A stretch of DNA of 64,000 nucleotides from Chrysomallon squamiferum. Its lineage: Eukaryota > Mollusca > Gastropoda > Neomphalida > Peltospiridae. Numbering within the stretch: the stretch's first letter is position 1; each line of letters starts with the position of its first letter. Where the stretch lies: NCBI GenBank assembly GCA_012295275.1, contig CM022670.1, forward strand, positions 36,259,801 through 36,323,800. Reading direction: 5' to 3'. Positions 1 through 14,700 of this stretch are shown here, piece by piece. Made by a program: the position numbers and the translations under genes. The notes beneath the pieces were generated by a model. That model was not told where the DNA came from, searched no databases, and worked only from the letters and a program-made list of their open reading frames with translations.

Positions 1-2689
1 CGTCCATTTATTGTGAAGAGTAGTCGGTAGTTTTAAGGCTTATTTATCCATTTAAATACTTTGGAAGAGAATGTCAACTTTAAAAGCGATATTACCTGGT
101 AGTCCTTCAGCATGAGAATTAAAGTGAACTGAAAAGATCCAGGTTTTCAGAAAGTTATGTTTAGATTTGAATCAGTTCAGTTTCTCATAGGTTCAAAAAA
201 AGATTGGTTATAGTTGTGGTTCTCTAACAGTATTTAAATGGAATAACTTATCAATATTTATGTATGCATGTTAGAATTATATATATATATATATACATAA
301 TAACCTGTATTTTTGATATTACAGTAATAATATTTATACTACATATTGTACATGTAACATAGCTGTGTATAATACATATAATTTATGATTTTTAATTCAT
401 TTCCATAAATAGCTACTTTTATTAATGGATTAATTAGAGAAACATTCCTGCTGTAATAAATTACTATTTAATAAACTTTTTTCTAAGTAGTGTGGAGAAT
501 AGTTTTGTAACATTAAAAGAAAATTTGAAATGGTTTACAGGACCAAGTGTGATGAATCATTTATATTTAACTTGTCATATTAGAATAATGTATTACTGAC
601 ATCATGGATTTTTAATAAACATGTGTCCAAGGACTGTCTGCTTTTGTGCTATTTTTATTGTATTTATGTATTTATGCACTTATTTATCAATTATTATTAT
701 TATTATTATACTTTTTAAATGCTGAATTCCTTTTTTTTTTCCTCATCAATTATTGAAACTAAGTCAGCTGCCCCACTTCAAAAAAAGATAAAACATTTTC
801 AGAATCATGAACACCTTTTTATAAAAAAAATAAAAAAAAATAATAATGATAATTTTCTCACTCAAGAGATTTATTGTTTTTAAATTATAACAAATATTCC
901 TTTATTCTCTGCATTTCTTTTGTTGTATTTGTTTTATGAGTTTTCCCCTAAAAAAGTCTGTAAACAATGAGGGTTTTGGAAAAAAAAACAATAAAAGAAA
1001 ACTAAGAAATCAAATTTATTTCCACTGATAAGGAAAAAACATGTATAAAACAATATATGCATACATTATAAAATACTGGTATGTGTTTCACTATAACATG
1101 CAGATCAAGAGATTTTATCATTTATAAAAAAAAAAATTAAATAAGTTACAAATAAATTCAACAAACTGAACAACAGTAATAATTACCTTCAAAAATAATT
1201 CAGATTTTAATTATAAGAAAAACCAATAACATACCAATATTTAAAAAATAAAGTGCAAATGTTTAAAAAAAACTTACCAGTCTTACAAAATTTTATCACA
1301 GTTTAAGGACAAGGTAATATTTACCAATGCTAAAAAAATTATTTTTATCATAGTGATTCCTAAGAAAAAACAAAATTAAAATGATATTTTATCATTAAGC
1401 TGATTGTATGATAACTGTTCATAAAAATGTGTTCTGTTTTAAAGTCTTTAAAAGTTACTGTTACAATCTGCTAAAAATTATCAGAAAATAAACATTGATA
1501 TAATATAATGTTCATCTTAAATACACTAATTGCTGCATGATTTTTGCGAATTTTCAAATGGAAATAATTTGCAATTCCAACAGATTGGCTGAATTTGTAA
1601 TTTTTCTGTGCATTTTATTTTAAATAAGTCAACCAGCATGTTTAATGGATATCTAAGAAATTATCAAACAATTAAAAGAACCAGAATAATTTTTAAAATC
1701 CTAGGCTAATTATGTGATAATTGGTTAATCATTCTACTGTTTTATTACTATACTTGTTCAGATGATAAGACTACAAAACATTTCCAATATCATACTTCTC
1801 AGTAAGGCATTTTATTACAAAAGCAAGACGCAATTGTTTAAAATGACACTTAAGCTTAATATTATTATCTATTCATAAATCTAATATTTAAAAAAACTAC
1901 ATTCACTTTTAATAGAAAAAAAAAATGAATAAAAATAAATTAACACATCAATAATAATTTACAAATTATCAAATGAGTCAGATAAAATGATGGCAACAGT
2001 TTCCTTTTTCTACTAGTTGTTTCCATATAACAATAATTAAAACAAAAATGTCAATAAAACAGTATTTAAAAAATACTCATTAATTTAATAAAAATGCAGT
2101 ATATGCCAGCTACAGACTAGCAATCATTTTTTGCAAACACCGAATGAATACATTTCAATTTTCATTTTGATGACATGATAACCATTTGAAATGATTACAT
2201 AATGAACATAATAAAAATCCAGGACACAGGCTTTGGAATAAAGTTTCCAGGAAAAAAAGAAGATGTGGAGATTAACAATAAACAAATGTAAAACTATTTC
2301 AAATAATTAAAAGTTGATCACCTTGATTGCATTTTTTAAACATTTCCCCATTGTAACACATTTCTTCAATGAGGAACAACAAAATTAAAAATTATAGTCA
2401 TTAAATCCTTACTTAACCAGGTCCAGCTGAATAAAGAATATCTCAATGAAAAGTTTTTCACAATAAATGGTAACACTGGTTAAAATTAAATTATATATGT
2501 AAACATTTATAAAAATGATATATGCTTGCAGCAAAAATGCAGTATAAAGTATTTTGCTCTTACATAGAGGATTTTTTTTTTTTAAGTTAATAAAATAAAT
2601 AAGCATCAGTTTTCTGAAGAATAAGCAATCAGCACCTTAAATGTTAACTGATGAAAACAAAACAGATAAATTCTGCGTTGAATATTGTT
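1..2689. other. AT-rich flank downstream of the TRPM2-like gene
   Basis: No coding exon is supported here. The sequence is AT-rich with short A/T runs and a (TA)n patch near 280-296. Immediately left of the TRPM2-like stop (2690) it must contain that gene's 3' UTR. Several minus-strand AATAAA matches exist (for example near 1803-1812), but too many to choose a poly(A) site. On the plus strand an AATAAA near 612-620 is followed by a GT-rich stretch, so the first 650 bases could be the 3' UTR of a convergent plus-strand gene outside the window. That is only a guess. Confidence 0.5.
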
Positions 2690-5600
2690 TTAGCAATAAG
2701 CACCGTGAATTCTAGCAGCCTCCTGCACTATTGCAGTCTGGTTGCCATAAAGGCGAGTATATGACGACACTTCTCTCCAAACGTTCTCTCTCTGGAAGAT
2801 AATTAAAAAAAAACATTCAATAAAAGTTTATACAATCAGATAAAATTATTAACATCTTTACAAACACACTTAAAATTTATCTCAACAGAAGTCAGAGTGC
2901 TGACTGAAGAAATACTGGAAACAGGACCAATATCAGCCATGACAAACACAGGCACACTATTTTATGAGTCCTTTGTAACTGATTTATCAGAAGCAGTTGT
3001 TTAAGATTTCTGGTTATTTTGATTGTTTGCCACATTTTGGTGGAATGCAATTATTTCACTGAAACAAGGGATGATATATAATATGGAAACATATGTTGTG
3101 GAATCATTTAGAATCCACCCAAATCTTTTTTGACGTTTGTATATTTGTATTGGAACCCTTTTAAAATAAATTTTAAATCTCATTTAAATGTAATAACAAT
3201 ATTTTCCAAATCCTTTACACTGTGTTTTATTTTGAAATTTTAATATTAATTTCTTATTTAATTTTATATTAATAATTCTGTGTGATCCCAATAACTGATC
3301 TCTTTTTCACATTGGAGTGTTGTTAAACATTCCTTTATTTATTCACTCAAGCTTTCTGATCTACAGGAATGTGCATGTAATTAAAGATCCCTTGCTGCTA
3401 AGAAGTATTTGACACGTAGTATATTCATTCACATATCCACAATTTCAAATATATTTAGTAGAAGAACACTAATGTGACTGTTTTCTCATCACTATTAACC
3501 TGTTACTTACATCTGGTATTTTCTCATCAAAGACATCATTTAGTTCATAATGGAAGTTCCAAACTTCCACTTCTCTCCAGCTGTTGTCTGTATTAGCAAT
3601 GTCATCCATGTAGCCCCTGTACAAGATCTGTGCCTTGAAACCAACAGCAGCCATATCCATTTGAAGATGCAAGTATAGACCAGACATTTGCCCCATAGCA
3701 AAACGTCCAAAGTACTAAATAACATTAAACTAGGAGTTAAAAATTCAATATATAAAATGATAACTGTTTCATTTATTTATTTATTTTTTAAAACCTTTTG
3801 TTATCACATTAGAATTATAAGATTATAAAGCATTTTACTTTCAAAATAAGACTGAATTCTTCAAAAACAAAATAATAATAATAAAAAAATATTGTAGAGA
3901 ATATTCAAGTGCTTTACATTTAATAGTGAAGTGTGACCTTCATTTTTATTTATTATGTGAAAGAGAATTCAAGCCATTGTTCTTCAAATAAATATTCTCA
4001 CATCAACCATTTTTAATATACTTCAATTTAACAGTTTCAAAAACATAATTTTAAACCTTTGTCTGGTTATAAATGTTTAAACATACACTGATCATTTCCC
4101 CTTCATCAACTTTGGAGCTGTGTTGTACAACTTGTTCTTTGAGGAGGTCCTTTTTAAATTTCTCCAAAATAACACTGTATCCAGTACAATTTCCATATAC
4201 ATTACCCTGAAACATACATAAAGTTAATACTTTGAAATAATATGTTTATATTTTATAACAGTAATTATTTCTCTAAACTGAATAGTTCAAGCTCATTATT
4301 TAATGTAATAAGTCTATGTCTATCTTGTCACACTAATACAAACAATTACTTCAAATGTGAAACAAAATATAAAACAGGATTGTCCTTTTTCCTTGAATTA
4401 ATGGGAATATAACATAAATATATCCATACATACCCCAGGCAATGAAAATTCTCCTGTATCATGTTTCTGGACCACCATAAATTCAAGTACTTTCTTTCCA
4501 TCAACAACGATGTGATCAAGTGGTTTTCCAAGTGCTGAGTATTTGCGTTTCCATCTAGAGATGATGACAGCCATATGGTGATTTGGTCCCCACCTCCAAA
4601 GTGTTCCTCTGCCTCTCAAGCCAGTTCGACCAAGAGGATTTCTAAATGAAAATATGTCAATGATGTTAAATATTTCTTAACTCATTAAATCCTAAATATC
4701 TAAATGAACTAACACATATATTTATTGTAAGAACAATTTAAACAGAATAATCTTTCATTGAAAGCAACATCTATTATTAATCTACCTTTAACACAAATTC
4801 AAATAAGAATAAAATTATTTTGGTGACAGTAATTTTCATATTTTTTGAAAATGTCAGATTATTAATGATATATTTATTTGTTTAAGAAATGAAACTTTTT
4901 AATGACCAAAACATTTACATACTGTGGCAAACCAGATTTATCAAGCCTATAACGAAGTGGCTGATTATCAATTGATATCCAAGATGTCCTGTCAATCTCT
5001 ATTTGCACATCAGTGTCTTTGATGTAGGTAGAGAACAGCGAGTTCCACATTGGTTCAAACACAGGCAATGGTGGCAAGTCTTCAAGTTCATCAGGACTCA
5101 ATTTTTTTCTTTCTACTTCTTCTTGTCTCAGTCTAAATTAGTTTTAATAAGTGAAATAAAAAACAAAAATATGGAATTAGGTACTTTATTTGAATATATA
5201 AAGACTACATATTAATGGCAAAAATGAAAAAAAAGAAACAAACAAAAAAAATTTAAATAATAATACTTCTAATAATAAAAAGTAAATAAATAAAAATTTA
5301 AATAGTGTTAGATGAAATTTACTTATTTCTGAAAACAGGAGACAAACAGAAAATCTAAAGTACTCACTGAATAATGTCCAAATCAACATAGGCAATAATC
5401 TCTGGTGGAAATTCTTCTCTAGGTCTAGTATACCAAGCAGGATCATAGGCATCATAGGTCACCTGATATAATCAAAACAACATAATGCAAATTTGGTTCA
5501 ATAACAAACATTAAATAACAAATTCAGTGCCAGCAGTTAATCTTTTCTAATGTATTTTTATTTCATATATTCACAAAAGTCATATGATCACTACAATCTA

Positions 5601-5787
5601 TAATTTCTTGAAATTTATAAAGAATTATTAATATAATCTAACATAATAATAATAATAATAATTACCTGCCAAGGTACATATTTATCAAAGATAGGAAAGC
5701 GTTGAATTCTGGTACCAGGGTAAGGTGACTGCCTGGAAGAGATATGGATCATTTTTCTTGGTGGAACCAATCCTGCTGTACCCATTT
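2690..5787 (-). other. TRPM2: NUDT9-homology (NUDT9-H) C-terminal domain
   Basis: Exons 26-32 match the ADP-ribose pyrophosphatase-like tail of TRPM2 from start to end: SRQSPYPGTRIQRFP, YVPWQVTYDAYDPAWYT, the NPLGRTGLRGRGTLWRWGPNH block, the core EFSLPGG, then GYMDDIANTDNSW and the final ARIHGAYC. In active NUDT9-type enzymes LPGG begins the Nudix box (G-x5-E-x7-R-E-U-x-E-E-x-G-U). Here it runs into GNVYGNCTGYSVILEKFKKD followed by LLKEQV, without the R-E-x-x-E-E signature. Hydrolysis of ADP-ribose is therefore unlikely, though ligand binding may remain. Confidence 0.87.
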
Positions 5788-8700
5788 CTGAAAATAATAA
5801 AATTTTCATTACAAAAGTATCAGCAGAGTAAAATCACAAGGCAAATAAAGAACAAATGTAAAATGTCTAAAAATAAATTATATTTTGAAAATATCATTCA
5901 GTGGAATATAAAAACTTTTTATTTCATTGGCCAAACTTTCATGAAGATTCAACTTTCAAAATTTTATTGCTTTAATTTATTCTTTTCTTTGACTGACAAT
6001 ATATTTTTTGTCTACCAGGCTATGAGATATTTAATGTCCACATTTAAAAACAAAAAACAAATCACCAGTAACCTTAACTACAGCTTTCCCACCATAACCA
6101 CTAGTTATTTATTCTTTTCAGTTATGTGAAAAATAAAAAGTATTAATAATTATTTTTATAAAAATAAAATGAACCTCAAATAATTAATTCAACATAATTT
6201 ATGGCTTTTCAAAGATAACTTATATTTAATTTGATGCTCAAAAAAAAAAAAAAAAAAAAGAAGTAAAGTAAAGACAGTTATAACATAACAATATACCCAA
6301 CCTTTAGCTTCCATTATGTGTTTTATATCCTCCAGCAACAAACGACAAGATGTCAAACTTTTTTCAACATGCACAAGTCGTTCATTTAACTGACGACCAT
6401 TTTCTTTCTGTAGCTGCATATCATCGATTAAGGCAAAGAGACTGGAAAGATATGCAAACATTATTAATTAAAAAACATATATATATAAATATGCATTATC
6501 TTTTTTCATGGTAACTGTCCCTGATGCTTTTTGTTATTTTTATGATTATATAAAATCTTCAACTACTGTCAAAATATATTTTCTTTTCTTTCAGTGAAGT
6601 TATCAAAAGAGAAAACAGTAAATTATTTCCATAAATAGATTAGTTTGTTTCATCTTTAGAAAACATGAAATGAATTAAAAATAATTTAATTATTTCCATT
6701 CTTACGTTTCACTTTGTCTCTGAACTTCAGACTCTTTGATCTGATCTTGTTTTTCTTTCTTTACATAGATTTTAATGCAGTTTTTCCAATAATTATAGTC
6801 CATGGTTCTACGGTTCTTGAAAATGCTGATATTACTTGAAAAATCCTTTAAAGAAACAATGAAATGCAATCTGATAAACGAATAACAAAATTAAAAAAAC
6901 ACTATCAAAATTAAATTTATTTATTCTGTTTAAGAAAATTTGCTTGTTAGCTAAAAATATAAAATATTCTCTATATTTAAAAGATCTTACATTTATGCAT
7001 TAACAACCAATAATTATGGATAAAACATTTTTATAATCCTCTGTTGCTTTAGTTATTTGAAATCATGAAATTATATACACAGGACTATCCAAAAAACATA
7101 TTTAGAATAAAAGAAATATAAAATAAAAAACTTACCATAATATCATGTCTTGGGAGACACCTGGTGCACTTAGCCCAACAAGGTCTGATGACTTTAGACC
7201 AGATAAATGTCATAAGCATGCAGATATAACTAATTATAGTCAGAGGTGGTGGCAATCTCAATCTTTCTTCAAAATCCACAATAAGCCCATAACGCTGATA
7301 TTTCCAGTATTCCAGAGCATGATCTGTTATTCTTGCATTGGTCACACTTTTGAGTAAGAGTCAGTAAAAATATTAGAAATATGCTTAAATGATGTAAATA
7401 TATTCAAATCTATGATATGAGCATTTTCATTTTCTTACCGAAAAAAGGCTGCATTAATTAAACTTGTCATTTAGAAAGATTAATTTTTTTCTTTAATTAA
7501 AGAAGTATTTATTTTAAAAAATTGTTAACACTGATTTAATTAAATTGAAAAAATATAAAAAATAAAAAAGCATAGCCAAGATAACAAAATGCTAAACAAA
7601 TTATAAAAAAAAAAAAAAAAAAAAACAACAACACATTTAATAATAATAATAATAAAAATTAAGAACAAAAATTTGTACCTGAACATGGCATAAAGCAGTG
7701 TTATGAGAACTAGTTTAGTTATCAGGAGGTACTGAATCACCATAAAATATCCACCAAAACTTTCATAGGGACAGGTTGCCATAGTGCTGCGATACTTGTC
7801 TATAAACACAATTTAGTTTTTTTTTTAACATTCTAAACTCTTTTGAACTCCTTCTATCATAATATTGTTTAAATTTCATCTGGTTAACGTTTCAAGTCAG
7901 ATTCTCAATAGATTAAAAGTATGGATGTTGCTTGTAATATTTATATAAGGTCTTCAGAAAGATTACAAATTTCTGCTAATAAAAGATTTAATAAACATAA
8001 TCATTCAACTTTAATTATATACGTCATAATCTGCATTTAATAAAAAAATATACTTACAAGATACACTTCTTTCAGCTGAAAAACAATTCATCAATAAAAA
8101 ATAAATATATTTATTTGAAATAATATTTATGAATTCACAATTTTATTTGTAGTTTATTTTATTTTGCTCAATAATTAAAATGCATAGAAAATGACAGCTA
8201 TGTTTATGTTAAATAATTTATTTTTAAATATCTGAATTAATAATCTTGGGTTTTACAGCAAGCTTTTATTAAAAAGAACAAGAAACAACCAAACCCCAAA
8301 AAGAAGCAATTCCTATTCCAAAAAAGAAATTTAAAAATTTTGATAATTTATCCAAATATATTTAACTTAGCTTATTATATTGTATATGAAAAACTTACGA
8401 TGACAGGATCCTACTGTTCTGTTCTCATACAAATAAGAGCAGGTATTGTCTCCTGTAAAATAAGATTATTTTTTCCACAACATGAAAAGTTCTATTTATA
8501 AACTACCCATTATATCTTTACATTTCTGATTTGACTCCAAAAATGTACACTGTATTCTTGGTTTTTCTTACATTTGATAGACACCTATTTGGCTAAGCAT
8601 TTTTAAAAAATGTATAGATAGAGGTTTTTTTATAGTTTTATTGTACTATTATTATCTGATAAAAGGAAAAAATATTCTTGAGGAAAAAAAAAGAAGTTAA

Positions 8701-11700
8701 ATATATTTTTTATTGATTAACTCTTATATTACATACCATCTAGATCATCTATTTTTGTAAGGAACATGGCAAAAAATGCTCTGGCTAGTGCTTGCTTGAT
8801 GCCTTCCACATTCAATGGATAACTTGGATACAACACAGCATGTATTGTGATTCCACCAGAAACCATAACAATCAGAAACATCCTGAACCAGGTGGAAAAA
8901 TCTTTACTAACCTGAAAGTTATATAAAATTAGCAGTCCATTTTGGATAACTACTTTTAAAATTTTAGTCAATATAAAACAATAATTTGTTTTAATTTATA
9001 ACTTACATTCTGTGTTACAAACACCATGATAAATCTTATAAATAATATAGTAGAACTCTAATAAAATTTTAAAACATTTTTAATTAATACATAATTAAAT
9101 GATAAAGAAGGATTCTTTATGTACTTAAAAATATTTGTATTTCCTTCAAATAATATAAATTCTATATAGGTAAACATACCATTTTCTTAATGCGAATCAA
9201 CATGGGTCCAAGAGTAGGGCTAATTGGCAAAAAAACAGCCATGGTTCGGTAGTAGAAGAAGAGAAGACCAATACTCATTATAAACTTGGTGGTCATATAG
9301 TCCACATACTCAACAAAGTGGGGTATGATTCGGAAAACAAGATACAGAATCAGAAATAACAAAATTAGCATCACTTCAATGTTCGTCCAAAAAATAGGCA
9401 CTTCTGGGTGTTTCTGAAAGCAAGAATATTTTACAGGACATTTCATTTTACAGTAAACAAATGTTTTATATTTAAAATTCTATATTTAGCTTAATTCTAT
9501 AAATTCTGACTTATGAAGTGAAATGAATAACAAAAATATTAAAAATCAAAGCTGAGATTCACATCAAATTTATTAGGCTTTCTCTCATTCCACTGAACTC
9601 GGTAATAAAACTTAAATAATGTACTACATGTACATTTCCTAACTTACCCATTTCTTAATCCAAGTTCTTCTAACCAGTTCTACCCAAATGATGAAAGTCC
9701 AAACAAACACAGCCAAATTTAGATGCAAATCTCCACAGGATGGCCACAGTACAGCCACACTGAACAGAATCAGGAAAAACACATAAAAGAGCTGAAAAAA
9801 TTTAAATATTCAGATTAAGTTAACAATTCTAAGTAACAAGTATACTTGTAATATTACATCTATTACTTTTTTACTTTAAAAAAATTAATTAATATTAACA
9901 AACCTGGTTCACCCAAAACTTTGTTATTGGTGCACTCCACAAATAGAAGATTTGTTTGTAAACCGGTATCTTCAGACTTACTTCACCTCTGTCGATCAGA
10001 TTTTTGAACGTGACTTTCATTTTGGATTCTTTTCTCTCCTAAACAATAATTTAAACATTGTTAAACATTTTTAAGAAGTAGACAATTAGGTAGATGGAAA
10101 CCTATAAATAGTAAACAAATTATAAAAATACAACAAAGAACTTCATTAAATATTTGTAATTATTTATATTAAAGTATTTAACAATTATCCATGTTAATTC
10201 ATTATTAAATATTTCTAAAACATACAATGTGTATAAAGAAATATTTACTCTTTTTCTTTTTTTTTTAATACCAGGTAGCAACACTGCACACTTAATTTAA
10301 CAAAAGAACTTATTAAGAAATGTAAATACTGAAAATACAATGCCTAACAAATTTTGATATTTTTCTTTCTAAACTGCTTTGGTAGAAAAATATTACAATA
10401 CTTTTGTTATTTTAATATGACCTTCTTTTGTATTGAAATTGGTTGCAGCAACATTGTTTTCTCAACTTTCTCCTCTTCTTCTTGATCATCCTCTGAAAAT
10501 GTATGAATATGTTTATAATATAAAAAATATATTTCTTTACAACATAAATATGATAAATGAATTACTGCATATATTATAATTAATTTACCAAATTTAGTGT
10601 AATTAAAATTTGTTTCAAATCAAAGGTGCTGATTTATCCTATATATCCTGGAAAATTAAAAAGATGTTTCTAATAAAATATTTGATTAAAATGAATAATA
10701 AAATCTCACCTGTTTCAAACTTTTGTTTTACATTCTCCAGTGGCACAAATGCAATCCATATAAACATGGGGAAAATTAGGAAGGCACTCAAGTATATCTG
10801 AAAATGTACAAATAAATATATGTGAAATGGCTGTTTAATTTTTATTATTTTTAAACTGATACATAAATCTGTACACAAATTACAGACAACTAATGTCAAA
10901 ATGTAAGTGTAAAACATTTTTCTTCTATATTTCTTCAAAAGTTTAATTAATAATGCCAAATAATAACACTTCAGTGATTGAGTATTTATGTTCATTAAAT
11001 TACTGACATAGATATATATATATATATATAGAAAGAAAATAATATTTTACAAACCTTAAGCCAGACTGGCAGTTTGATGCGACCTCCCCAGTCAAGTTCT
11101 CGAATCTGAAGACAGCCCAGCCATTTCTGTGCCAGCCATTTCTGACAGCAAGGGTGTGCTATGAAAAACTTGTTGTTTCCCATTTTGGCAATTTCAACCA
11201 CTGTTTTGTTATTGAAATCTGAAAGTTTTTTGTTCAGTGCATGGAATGCTTGAATGCTAGAATCTTCATAGCATAAATCTAGCATACTGACAGCCATCTT
11301 ACCAAATTCCCTTAAAAATCAACAACAGATATTGAATTATGCAGAAAACTTTCAAAGTAATTCAGTGGTTTAACTTAACTGCATGAAATAAAAAAGAAAA
11401 GATAGGATAAAAAACAAAACAGATGATCAGATAACAATATTATATTAAAATGCAAAAATATAACACTAAAATTATTTAAATTTAAAATATTTTTTTTTGC
11501 AAAAATTGTAATTCATTTAATAAAAACATTAAATGATTAATACTAAAACAGAAACATTTTATACTATTAACAGTATTAATTTGAGACATACACAGCAGTA
11601 GCTTTTAATTTTTTCTTCATGTCAACATCTTTGCAACAATCTTTGGCCAATCTGTGAAGTAGCATGCTCACTATTAATGCAACAGCAATAGGATCTTCAG

Positions 11701-14700
11701 ACTTTTTCCAAAATACCTTAGCTAAGATTGGCCTATTAGTGAGAGCTGCCCACAGTACTAGTGTTGTTGTTGCCTATCAAACAAAATAGCTACATAACAC
11801 GAAAATACTAATAACGATAAACATTACAATCAATCAAAAATCATTAATGGTAAACTTTAAAACATAATTTTAAAAAAATAATAATTTAATATATATTTTT
11901 TTTTCATATTAAAAAATGTAAAAGAAATATTTTAGAGTATTTTAGGGGTAACTTGACAAGAGCTACAAAGACCTACAACTACTTAATATGTGAATTCTAT
12001 GACCAACTAAAATATGTTCAGTGATTCAAATTTTTTAAATTTTAAGGAAATAGCATAAAAATTATTTTAACAAATACAACAAGAATTAAAATAATAATAA
12101 TTTTTTCCTTGGATAAATGTGCTGTTTTACATATAAACATGTTTAAAACTTTACTTTGCATAAAATAAATTAATAATAAAACATTCAAATAAAATTTAGT
12201 TTTCAGATATTGTTTGTTGCATTAATGTTAAAATTAAAAATTAGACAAACAAAATACTATATTTATTTTCAATGTATATACTGTATTTTTAACATTCTTT
12301 TCTTGTTTGGTATTCTAGATATATACAATAAATCCCGGGAACCGAAAATTTTATTTTTTTTAAAAATAAATTTAAAAGATAAAATATTATTCTGCTCAAA
12401 AAGATATTTTGTAAGCAACAATAATCTGCAATTCTTGAATTACCAAAAAAAAAAAGAAAAAAAAATTAAAAACAGAAAGTTATACTTCTACCAAATCATT
12501 CAAACATTATTAAAATAATCATGCAGAATGTCATAAAATATTTAATAGTAATATGTCACAAACAAAAATTAATAACAGACATGACAAATTAGTAGTAAAA
12601 AAATTATTCAGTAATTCGAACTATTTTTAATTTTTTGTTAACCTTTGTTAATTTAAATAAGTTTTGTAACAAGAAAAACAATGAAACTATATCCTTACCT
12701 AGTTCAAATTATGGCTGAAATACAAATTTAATCCTGAACATTGGTAAAAATAAAAAATATAAAAATAATGTTCCAGAACAATGATAAATTAGTAATTTCA
12801 TTAATTTCTTTTACTTAAAAAAAAATGATACTCTAAAATAAATGTTTCTTTGCTAGAAGCAATGTATAATTACACACATGCACACATCCATACACAAATC
12901 ATGCTTAATTATCCCTTTAGAACAAAACAAAAAACTACGGTTTTTCAAGACTGAAATTGTAGCTAATTGTTTTGTCCAGTGAAATGGATTTTTCTAGGGC
13001 ATGATCTCATACCCGTCTTTCAGCAACATCTTTGTTAGTGATGTAGGTACCCAGTGAGTTCATTGATAATTCATATGGGTTAACTAGTTTCTGCAGTTTG
13101 GTGCATCGATACAGAATACGATTTAACTCACATCTGTCATCTTCACAAAAATTCCCACTCAGTGGACTAAGAGGATTCTAAAAAGAGAAAAACAATAGTG
13201 CTGACAGTAGGCAAAGAACAAAGGTAAGGAATGTGAAATAAAGGCTTATATTTTACCTTTAATTTACTTAACACTTAATTATATAACTATTTAAAACCAA
13301 AATAAAACAAAAATATTTTACTAGATGTAATCAAAAGATACAAAAAATATTAATCACTAACATTGTGACTTATTTAACAATTATTAATTCATTCAAATGA
13401 ATATTAATTTAATGAAAACATACTTTAAATTCAGGAAAAAACATATTTTTATGAAAGTTCTTATTAATTTTTATTATTAATAAATGAAATAAAACTTGAA
13501 AAGACTCCTATATAAAATTATCTGAAATACATTTCATATATTTTTGAAGTTTTTTACTCAAGACCTCTTTCAAGCATTTCTTTTTTGCTTTTGAGTATGC
13601 ATACACATAACAATGAATTACTTACCAAAGCTTTACCAAGAACACCTTCCAGGCAAACTCCAATAAAAAATTCTTTGTCACGTGCATTTTCAAATAGATT
13701 GTGTAATCTCTTGTGACTCAAATATCTGTGGACTTGAAATCCTTTATCAAGAAATAGCTCAACAAAATCTTCTCTGCCCTCTCTCAGCAGTGCCTGATGA
13801 AAAATGTGATTTTCTACCTAAAATTAAAAAAATACAGCGTTAGCATTTCTCTGTTAATTAAAAATTACATTATCTATATTTTAATAAAATTTCAGTTGTG
13901 TTTATACAGCATTAAAAAAATGTAATAATTGTTTAATTATATTGTGTGCCTTAGTAATATTAAATTTTTGAATATTTGTTGATTCAATTTCATACCCGTA
14001 TCCTGGTCAAACTGTATTTTTGATAAATTTCTGATTTGGCAAGATCACATCGATTCCAGTCTAAAGTAAGCTGTAGATCACGCTGAATTTGATCTCTCCA
14101 TTTGTGACCAAGCTTCCTAGTCTGAGCTGTATTAAAATATAAACAAAGATATTCTAACAACAAACACTCAAGCCAAAAATGTATTTTATTTTGTTTGAAG
14201 ATACTTATTTGTCTCCTTTAAAAATTTGTAATGCTTTTACTTAATTTGTCAATGAACGGTTAAGAGATGATAAATTCATTACTGTTGAAGCTTGTCTACA
14301 TTTATATAAAACAAAAATCTACAACAAAAAAGAAAAGGATTTATTTCTTTGAGACAACTATTAATTCACATTTATAAATATTTTTACTTCAAACATTTAA
14401 TTATTTAAGACACTCACACTTAAACAAGGCCATAAGGATGTATTTGCTTAAATTGGATAGATCAGATCTTCTGTTTCCAGTATCCAGTATTGTTAGGTAT
14501 GTCAAGGTGTCCTGAAAGAATTATGATTATAATCTTAAATGTTTGATAACACAAAATAAATAAAAGTGAAAAATAACCATTTTAAAAAACAATTGATGCT
14601 TTATTATAATTTATAATTAGCAAAGTCAAAATGGAAAAAAAACACAGAGTGGTTTGGTAAGCATAAAATGTGAAATCTTGTGCAAATAAATAATTAAAAT

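Noticed and set aside
11774-13012. Long intron of the TRPM2-like gene searched for a second, alternative exon, including the 102-codon plus-strand frame at 12210-12518.
   Set aside because: No acceptor/donor pair enclosing a TRPM-like frame was seen. The plus-strand frame is Lys/Ile/Phe-rich AT sequence.
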